NCBI GenBank assembly: GCA_900770025.1
Contig: CAAGIW010000017.1
Location: 1-11,354, forward strand
DNA length: 11,354 nucleotides
Reading direction: 5' to 3'
Source of the DNA: an uncultured Prevotella sp.
GTDB lineage: Bacteria > Bacteroidota > Bacteroidia > Bacteroidales > Bacteroidaceae
Positions 7,057 to 11,354 of the stretch are shown piece after piece (the stretch's first letter is position 1; the number at the start of each line of letters is the position of its first letter). The notes beneath the pieces are model-generated. The model saw only the letters and a list, made by a program, of their open reading frames with translations. It was not told where the DNA came from and ran no database searches. The translations under genes were made by a program, and so were the position numbers.

Positions 7057-7683
7057 CTATTCATTCATCAGCGACAGACTGTCAGCCTCTGTTTTCCTCT
7101 CCTGTTGCCGACGGAAGCGGATGGTCTGCGTCTGCCAGTCCATCGCCTCGATGATGGCAATGCTCTCCAAGCAGTAGCCCTCGCTTCTCAGGGCTGCACC
7201 ACCGCCCTGCTGTCCCTTTTCTATGGCGATGCCGATGCCTTCCACCTTGCCACCCGCCTGATTCACCAAGTCGATAAGCGCATGGGCGGCCTCTCCGTCT
7301 GCCAAGAAGTCGTCCACAATCAGCACCCTGTCAGTGGGGCGCAAGTAGGGGCGCGAGATGAAAACACTATTCACCCGCTTGTGGGTAAAGGAATATGCCT
7401 GCGACACATACTTGTCGTCGGTGCTGTTGGCCGTCTCGCTTTTCTTGGCAAACACCACGGGCACATGGCACAGATGGCCCAGCAGGGTGGCGATGGCAAT
7501 GCCGCTGGCCTCGATGGTGAGTATCTTGTTGAAGTATTTTTTGGCAAACCTGCACTGCAACTCCTCGGCGATGCCACGCATCACATCAATGTCTATCTGA
7601 TGGTTCAGAAAGCTGTCCACCTTGAGGATGTTCCCTTCCTTGATGACGCCTTCCGCCAATATCCTTTTCTCTAAGAAATTCAT
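7057..7683 (-). CDS. xpt: Xanthine phosphoribosyltransferase
   Basis: Xpt converts xanthine and PRPP to XMP and pyrophosphate in purine salvage, in the cytosol. The 208 residues from the ATG at 7683 match the Bacillus-type Xpt family (about 190-200 residues). MNFLEKRILAEGVI is a typical opening, LTIEASGIAIA (55-65) a conserved core segment, FAKK with SETAN follows near 78-86, and VLIVDDFLADGEA (120-132) is the PRPP-binding loop. The C-terminal 15 or so residues are polar and beyond the usual end. An upstream in-frame ATG at 7737 is rejected because the extra residues do not look like the family and a -7 promoter box lies between the two ATGs. The 82 bp before the gene are too short and lack the pattern of a purine riboswitch, so regulation differs from the Bacillus xpt operon. 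Confidence 0.93.
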   Translation of the reverse strand: MNFLEKRILAEGVIKEGNILKVDSFLNHQIDIDVMRGIAEELQCRFAKKYFNKILTIEASGIAIATLLGHLCHVPVVFAKKSETANSTDDKYVSQAYSFTHKRVNSVFISRPYLRPTDRVLIVDDFLADGEAAHALIDLVNQAGGKVEGIGIAIEKGQQGGGAALRSEGYCLESIAIIEAMDWQTQTIRFRRQQERKTEADSLSLMNE

Positions 7684-7702
7684 ACGCCGTTTCTTTGAAT
7701 CC

Positions 7703-7710
7703 CAAAAGTA
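7703..7710 (-). promoter_or_regulatory. Candidate -7 promoter box for xpt
   Basis: On the minus strand TACTTTTG (7710 to 7703) matches TAnnTTTG, about 20 bases before the xpt ATG. It would give a very short leader. A clear TTTG -33 box at the right distance is not seen. It also supports the start at 7683 over the upstream ATG at 7737. Confidence 0.45.
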
Positions 7711-7765
7711 TATAATTTTTCTGAAATCGCACTGCACTGCGCCCGTTTTTTTCGTCCCTATCGGT

Positions 7766-8896
7766 TCATCTCACTGCACAGGCATCGGCAGAGCAGCCGG
7801 CACACAGCGACGTGATGAGGAAGGGAATGGCGGCATCGAGATAGGTGATGTCGCACCAGGAGTCGAAGATGTTGAGCGGTTCTGAGGCGAGAAGCATGGT
7901 GTGACCATAGGTGATGACGGGCACAAGCAGCAGCGACAGGCCCGTCAAGAAATGGTAACGGGCTTCGCTGCCCCGCCATGCCATACCGAACACCACGGCC
8001 AACAGCAGCATCAGCAGAGGATCGAGCACATGTCCCTGACGGGTTTGCAGCACAAGAGGACTGTACTCATGGTAGAACAGCGTGTGGGCATCCCATAGCA
8101 TCAGCGGCACAAAGGTGAGCACCAAGGCAAACAGGGCCGTAAGGATGGCCGCACCCTTCTTGCCAATCGGCAGGGAAAGCCACGCAGGGAAAAGGAGGAT
8201 GACAAGGGGGAACACCGTGTTGAGACGGGTGGAGAGCCACAGACCCGACACAAACGAAAGGAGAAAGGTGTGGCGGGCGAAGCGGATGCCCTTGAAGAAG
8301 AGCAGATTGACAAACGCTGCCAACAGCAAAAAATTGCTTATCATATCGCTGCGCACGGCCACCTCGTACCATATATTTAAGGTAAGCGCACCGAGAACCA
8401 AGGCAAGGAAACCCTGGCGCACGCCAAACCGGATGCGAACGGAGAGGATGAACAGCAGGAAAGTGAACATCTCCGACAGGCCCACATTGCCCAACAGATA
8501 GAAGGGGATGTGGAACAACTGCCACATGGGGAAGGGGGATGCACTGCCGCCCAAGTGGGTTTGCGCCAGATAGGGGAACTCACCGCTCAGCAGATTGCGG
8601 ATGGGATAGTGCAGCGCCGACCACCTGTCAACCCTCAACTGCTCGGGGTTGAAATGGTATTGCACCGCAAGCATAGCCCCCAACACGGCAAACAGGGCCG
8701 CAGCAAACAGCCTCTTGGACCCGAAAAGACCCCACTTCTGCCGGCACAGCAGCCATGCCGCACCCACATACCCACAGAAGTGGCACACCGTGAGCCACGC
8801 ATAATGGGGCGTGACCCGCATGGCATACTTGGCCACAAACAGGGATGCCACTCCTGCCAACAGGAGGATGGCTGCTATTGCCTTTCGTTGGTTCAT
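7766..8896 (-). CDS. Polytopic membrane protein, possible GT-C-type glycosyltransferase
   Basis: I do not recognise a specific family. The 376-residue product is mostly hydrophobic with about 9-11 likely membrane segments. After the first three there is a loop with DRWSALHYPIRNLL (90-103) and SGEFPYLAQTHLGG (104-117), then a SPFPMWQLFHIPFYLLG segment (120-136). An acidic residue after an early helix, followed by a GExPY-type loop, recalls polyprenyl-phosphosugar-dependent GT-C glycosyltransferases of bacterial envelopes, but no diagnostic motif confirms this. Other conserved-looking polar spots are VRSDM (181-185) and STRLN (222-226). The tail is Cys-rich (CAGCSADAC). A -7 promoter box lies about 70 bases upstream. 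xpt follows after 82 bp with its own -7 box, so the two may be separate units. The start at 8896 gives a normal membrane-protein N-terminus (MNQRKAIAAILLLAG). Confidence 0.75.
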   Translation of the reverse strand: MNQRKAIAAILLLAGVASLFVAKYAMRVTPHYAWLTVCHFCGYVGAAWLLCRQKWGLFGSKRLFAAALFAVLGAMLAVQYHFNPEQLRVDRWSALHYPIRNLLSGEFPYLAQTHLGGSASPFPMWQLFHIPFYLLGNVGLSEMFTFLLFILSVRIRFGVRQGFLALVLGALTLNIWYEVAVRSDMISNFLLLAAFVNLLFFKGIRFARHTFLLSFVSGLWLSTRLNTVFPLVILLFPAWLSLPIGKKGAAILTALFALVLTFVPLMLWDAHTLFYHEYSPLVLQTRQGHVLDPLLMLLLAVVFGMAWRGSEARYHFLTGLSLLLVPVITYGHTMLLASEPLNIFDSWCDITYLDAAIPFLITSLCAGCSADACAVR

Positions 8897-8913
8897 CTAC
8901 AGAGGATGGTGTT

Positions 8914-8973
8914 GCCGTTCATTGAACAGCCGTTCATTTAATGGCCACTAAACGAATGGCCGATACAAAGGTA
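8914..8973. repeat. Degenerate 15-bp periodic repeat in the leader of the membrane-protein gene
   Basis: Four consecutive 15-base blocks begin with GCC: 8914-8928, 8929-8943, 8944-8958 and 8959-8973. The first two share GCCGTTCATT. The second and third also form an imperfect inverted repeat (CGTTCATTTAATGG against CCACTAAACGAATG, 11 of 14 pairs). The blocks cover the expected 5' leader and run into the -7 box. Confidence 0.5.
8966..8973 (-). promoter_or_regulatory. Candidate -7 promoter box for the membrane-protein gene
   Basis: TACCTTTG on the minus strand (8973 to 8966) matches TAnnTTTG exactly. It lies about 70 bases before the ATG at 8896. The -33 region holds CTTG rather than TTTG. Confidence 0.5.
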
Positions 8974-9050
8974 CGACAAAAGGAGCAAGATGCCTAAGCG
9001 TGAATGTAAAAATAAACTAAAAGCAGGAAAAGAGCAAAATACCTTGTTTT

Positions 9051-9138
9051 GCAAAACTGCCACTTTTGGAATGCAAAACTGCCACTTTTAGAACGCAAAA
9101 CTGGCAGTTTTAGAACGCAAAACTGGCAGTTTTAGAAA
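9051..9138. repeat. Four 22-bp tandem units that also form a large inverted repeat
   Basis: Units lie at 9051-9072, 9073-9094, 9095-9116 and 9117-9138. Each begins GCAAAACTG and ends with TTTT followed by GGAAT, AGAAC or AGAAA. Units 1 and 2 read ACTGCCACT in the middle, units 3 and 4 ACTGGCAGT. As a result AAAACTGCCA of unit 1 (9053-9062) is complementary to TGGCAGTTTT of unit 4 (9124-9133), and the same holds for unit 2 (9075-9084) and unit 3 (9102-9111). The outer TTTT/AAAA stretches extend the pairing, so the block is both tandem and dyad-symmetric. There are no spacers, so it is not CRISPR. Confidence 0.8.
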
Positions 9139-9255
9139 ACGCCCCAATTTGCTTTGAAATGCGAACAGCATTCAACTGCATTTTTAGATGTACGTTATCC
9201 ACTCATCATCAGCCACTTATCCTGCAATAGAATCGTGCCTTCATTCTTTCCTTCT

Positions 9256-9340
9256 CCTCCCCTTGGGGAGGCTGGGTGGGGCTTTTAATTCTTTAATCTT
9301 TTAATTCTTTAATTCCCGCCCTCCCCTTGGGGAGGCCGGG
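9256..9340. repeat. Paired GC-rich hairpins flanking an A/T-rich 16-bp tandem
   Basis: CCTCCCCTTGGGGAGG occurs at 9256-9271 and again at 9320-9335. The second copy is extended by CCCG/CGGG arms (9315-9318 with 9337-9340). Between them TTTTAATTCTTTAAT is repeated in tandem (9283-9297 and 9299-9313, period 16). The right hairpin sits 7 bases past the stop of the yifB fragment and could end transcription from the right, though no T run follows it on the minus strand. The module resembles a mobile intergenic repeat more than a plain terminator. Confidence 0.6.
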
Positions 9341-9347
9341 AGAAGGC

Positions 9348-9788
9348 TTATATCCCCCTGTCTGCCCAGTCGCCGCGGTCGAGATTGCGGTAGCCCACTG
9401 CCTCGGCGATATGGGGGAAGAGCACTTTCTCGCTGGCATCGAGGTCGGCAATGGTGCGCGCCACCTTGAGGATGCGGCTGTAGGCACGGGCAGAGAGCGA
9501 GAGGCGCTCCATGGCCATGCGGAGCATGTCGAGCGAATCGGCATCAGGCTCGGCATACTGGTGTATCATGCGCTCCGTCATCTGGGCGTTGCAATGGATA
9601 TGCCGGTGCTCCCTGTAACGCTCCTCCTGAATCTTGCGGGCGGCAATCACGCGCTGGCGGATGGCAGCACTGGGCTCTCCGGGCTGCGCCTGCGACAGGT
9701 CTTTGAAGGGAATGGCCGAAATCTCGCACTGTATGTCGATACTGCTGGGGATTATAGGGTCCGCTTCTCGTTTGTTAATTGCTGTCAT
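9348..9788 (-). pseudogene. Detached 3' fragment of yifB (Mg-chelatase-like ATPase C-terminal domain)
   Basis: The 146-residue reading frame carries only the C-terminal domain of a YifB/ComM-type AAA+ protein: IDIQCEI (17-23), PGEPSAAIRQRVIAARKIQE near 36-55, LSLSARAYSRILKVARTIAD near 95-114, and HIAEAVGYRNLDR near 125-137. It aligns without gaps to the end of the second yifB copy at 10877-11266, at about 80% of bases by hand count. The Walker motifs and the rest of the AAA+ core are absent. Where the intact copy has ISGPLLDR just before IDIQCEI, this one has READPIIPSS, so the LLDR motif (its Arg a likely arginine finger) is lost. An ATG lies two bases after the acyltransferase stop, so a small protein could still be made by coupling. 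Most likely it is a relic of the former yifB 3' end. Confidence 0.85.
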
Positions 9789-9790
9789 GT

Positions 9791-10849
9791 CTATCGCTTT
9801 TTTTCATCGAATAGTCCAGTTACACGGGGAAAATAGTGATTGCAAAACGGTATGATGATAAGATAAGATAGCGCCATGACCGTCCAAAACGCTATGACTG
9901 CAATATTTGGATTGATAACGGTTGAAACCTTTAAGAAGTATTGGGTGCCCATGCGTACCATGATGCCATGTGTAAGTACCGTGATGATGGAATACTTGCC
10001 TAAATATGAGATTAACGGCAGCTTGACAATGATTGAGGAAATGGATAGAATCAAGAATGTGCCTGCTAAGCCTGAAACATAATAAATGAGCGTGTTTATC
10101 CACACCTTGTTGTCATCAACGTTCAAGCAACTAAGCAATGAAAAGCCAAAAGCAATGGCGATTAACACCATCTTCACGGCAGGGCATGCTGCGTCCATGC
10201 GGGCGATGAAGTCTTTCTGGCCTAAAAGGAAGCCAACGACAAAGAATGGCAGATTTATCAAGGCTTCAAATATATTGGCAATATCGGTATCAAGCGTACT
10301 CTTTGCATAGCAACCCAAAAAGGTACAGCCCACACACAGAATAGCCGTCGTTCCCATCCAATTTCTTGCAACCAGCAGCCTGCTTAAAGCGAGGATGGAA
10401 CGAAACAGCATGTTCATCACAAAAAGACACCAAAGAAACCATAACGGAATGTTCGGATATTGGCCAGGCCAGACAAACGCCCACAGCGAGGGCCAGCCGA
10501 CAACGGTGTTGAATGACATTCCAAACATATAGTGCAAGATGTTTGGAATGATAACCGCTGTTGTCAGGTAGAAGAACACGAATGGAACCAGCAGTCTGTT
10601 GGCCTTCTTTAGAAAAAATTGGCGCATGGTCGTTTCTTCCCTAAAGAAGTAGCCGGAGAGAAAATAAAACGGTGGGAGCATGCACGCCGTGAACAGTACG
10701 GGCGATAACGGGCAGGAGTCGGGGGTGATGCCTCTAATATGGAAAAGCATCACAATACTTATGCAAAGCCCTTTGGCTAAGTCAATAAACGCAATTCTGT
10801 TTTTATTCATGTCAACATTGGCTGTGATGATATTTCCTTGCTCATCCAT
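9791..10849 (-). CDS. Acyltransferase-3 family membrane protein (O-acyltransferase)
   Basis: Members of this integral-membrane family move acetyl or other acyl groups onto surface glycans, lipids or small molecules. The product (352 residues) has about ten hydrophobic segments. The N-terminal signature is present: RIAFIDLAKGLCISIVMLFH (18-37), with the Asp and the active-site-type His of the family, then PPFYFLSGYFFR (59-70), the KANRLLVPF turn (82-90) and a PLWFLWCLF helix (135-143). A LGKYSIITVLTH segment (283-294) near the end is also typical. The acceptor is unknown. A start at the ATG at 10810 (residue 14) fits the family's usual N-terminus better; the longer form starts 24 bp after the yifB stop. 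Base composition is visibly richer in A/T than the neighbours, which suggests transfer. The gene lies between two yifB 3' ends and is the only cargo there. Confidence 0.88.
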   Translation of the reverse strand: MDEQGNIITANVDMNKNRIAFIDLAKGLCISIVMLFHIRGITPDSCPLSPVLFTACMLPPFYFLSGYFFREETTMRQFFLKKANRLLVPFVFFYLTTAVIIPNILHYMFGMSFNTVVGWPSLWAFVWPGQYPNIPLWFLWCLFVMNMLFRSILALSRLLVARNWMGTTAILCVGCTFLGCYAKSTLDTDIANIFEALINLPFFVVGFLLGQKDFIARMDAACPAVKMVLIAIAFGFSLLSCLNVDDNKVWINTLIYYVSGLAGTFLILSISSIIVKLPLISYLGKYSIITVLTHGIMVRMGTQYFLKVSTVINPNIAVIAFWTVMALSYLIIIPFCNHYFPRVTGLFDEKKR

Positions 10850-10873
10850 ACCTCATATATTCTCTTCAATCAA

Positions 10874-11354
10874 TTACATCCCCCTCTCCGCCCAGTCACT
10901 ACGGTCGAGGTTGCGGTAGCCCACGGCTTCGGCGATGTGCGGTAGCCCTACCCTATCACTGCCATCAAGGTCGGCGATGGTGCGGGCGACTTTGAGGATG
11001 CGGCTGTAGGCGCGGGCGGACAAGGAAAGACGTTCCATGGCCATGCGGAGCATGTCGAGCGATTGGGCGTCGGGCTCGGCATACTGGTGTATCATGCGCT
11101 CCGTCATCTGGGCATTGCAATGGATGTGTCTGTATTCCTTGTAACGTTCCTCCTGTATCTTGCGAGCTGCTATCACACGCTGACGGATGGCAGCACTGGG
11201 TTCTCCTGGTTCGGTCTTGGATATATCAGTAAATGGGATTGGCTGGATTTCACATTGTATGTCGATGCGGTCGAGCAGCGGACCGCTGATTTTGTTCATG
11301 TAGCGCTGTATCTGTCCGGGACTGCACACGCAGTGGTGGGTGGGATCGCCGTAA
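10874..11354 (-). CDS. YifB/ComM-type Mg-chelatase-like AAA+ ATPase, C-terminal part (runs off right edge)
   Basis: Only the last 159 codons are in the window; the gene starts beyond the right edge. The visible part opens YGDPTHHCVCSPGQIQRY, then KISGPLLDRID, which holds the probable arginine finger of the AAA+ core, followed by the Mg-chelatase C-terminal domain with PGEPSAAIRQRVIAARK, LSLSARAYSRILKVARTI and HIAEAVGYRNLDR. This is the standard end of the YifB family, related to ComM. In Gram-negative competent bacteria ComM is a helicase that promotes branch migration during natural transformation; whether the Bacteroidota protein does this is not shown. The frame is open to the edge and the end is of normal form, so this copy is probably functional. 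The acyltransferase gene follows 24 bp downstream and could be co-transcribed. The last roughly 390 bp match the detached fragment at 9351-9740. Confidence 0.9.
   Translation of the reverse strand, partial: YGDPTHHCVCSPGQIQRYMNKISGPLLDRIDIQCEIQPIPFTDISKTEPGEPSAAIRQRVIAARKIQEERYKEYRHIHCNAQMTERMIHQYAEPDAQSLDMLRMAMERLSLSARAYSRILKVARTIADLDGSDRVGLPHIAEAVGYRNLDRSDWAERGM

Larger units (their letters stand above)
8897..9347. other. Gene-free repeat-rich intergenic region
   Basis: I see no gene, tRNA or other RNA gene in these roughly 450 bases. The stretch holds the promoter and 15-bp repeats of the membrane-protein gene on the left (8914-8973), a 22-bp tandem/inverted repeat block (9047-9140), and two CCTCCCC/GGGGAGG hairpins with an A/T-rich tandem (9256-9340). 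Between about 9141 and 9250 I see nothing recognisable. Confidence 0.6.

Noticed and set aside
7684..7765. Purine riboswitch upstream of xpt
   Set aside because: The 82-bp gap is too short to hold aptamer plus switch given the -7 box at 7703-7710, and no three-way junction pattern could be drawn.
9051..9138. CRISPR array
   Set aside because: The 22-bp units abut directly with no spacers, and no cas gene is present in the window.
9195..9221. Two TTATCC motifs resembling DnaA boxes (TTATCCACT at 9195-9203 and a second TTATCC near 9216)
   Set aside because: Only one is close to the DnaA consensus and there is no origin context such as dnaA, dnaN or a cluster of boxes.
9348..11266. Transposon or insertion sequence carrying the acyltransferase
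   Set aside because: No transposase or recombinase is present between the two yifB ends, and I could not find terminal inverted repeats or a short target duplication. The only long repeat is the yifB 3' end itself.

Overview
The window looks like chromosomal DNA of a Bacteroidota bacterium, most likely of the Prevotella group. The evidence is the protein families, Bacteroidota-type -7 promoter boxes (TAnnTTTG) upstream of several genes, weak Shine-Dalgarno sequences, and a fragment of a Bacteroidota-style tyrosine recombinase at the left edge. The assignment is an inference; no rRNA or other definitive marker is present.

Left part (1-3714). A truncated integrase remnant on the minus strand is followed by a leader with a 21-bp direct repeat and two hairpins. 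Then comes a tight plus-strand operon, clpS-clpA-aat: clpS and clpA overlap as TAATG, and clpA and aat overlap by 20 bp. These three genes form the leucine/N-degron pathway. Aat adds Leu or Phe to N-terminal Lys or Arg, ClpS recognises the resulting N-degron, and ClpA unfolds the substrate for ClpP, which is not in the window. An 18-bp perfect palindrome lies between aat and the convergent gene to its right.

Middle part (3718-8973). Five minus-strand genes read leftward: a polytopic membrane protein of unknown function (GT-C-like), xanthine phosphoribosyltransferase (xpt), an AGCS sodium:amino-acid symporter, a SpoU/TrmH RNA 2'-O-methyltransferase and an endonuclease/exonuclease/phosphatase (EEP) family protein. 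From xpt onward the gaps are small (25, 58 and 7 bp), so these four could be one transcription unit. The membrane-protein gene and xpt each have their own -7 box.

Right part (8897-11354). A gene-free stretch of about 450 bp holds several unrelated repeat families: a degenerate 15-bp periodic repeat, four 22-bp units that also form a large inverted repeat, and two copies of a CCTCCCC/GGGGAGG hairpin around a 16-bp A/T-rich tandem. Beyond it lie two versions of the yifB (comM-like Mg-chelatase-type AAA+ ATPase) 3' end, one a detached fragment (9348-9788) and the other the end of a gene that runs off the right edge (10874-11354). Between them sits an A/T-richer membrane acyltransferase gene. The two yifB ends align without gaps over 390 bp but are only about 80% identical by hand count. 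This suggests that foreign DNA carrying a new yifB 3' end plus a cargo gene joined the locus, displaced the old 3' end and kept yifB intact. It is the most unusual structure in the window.
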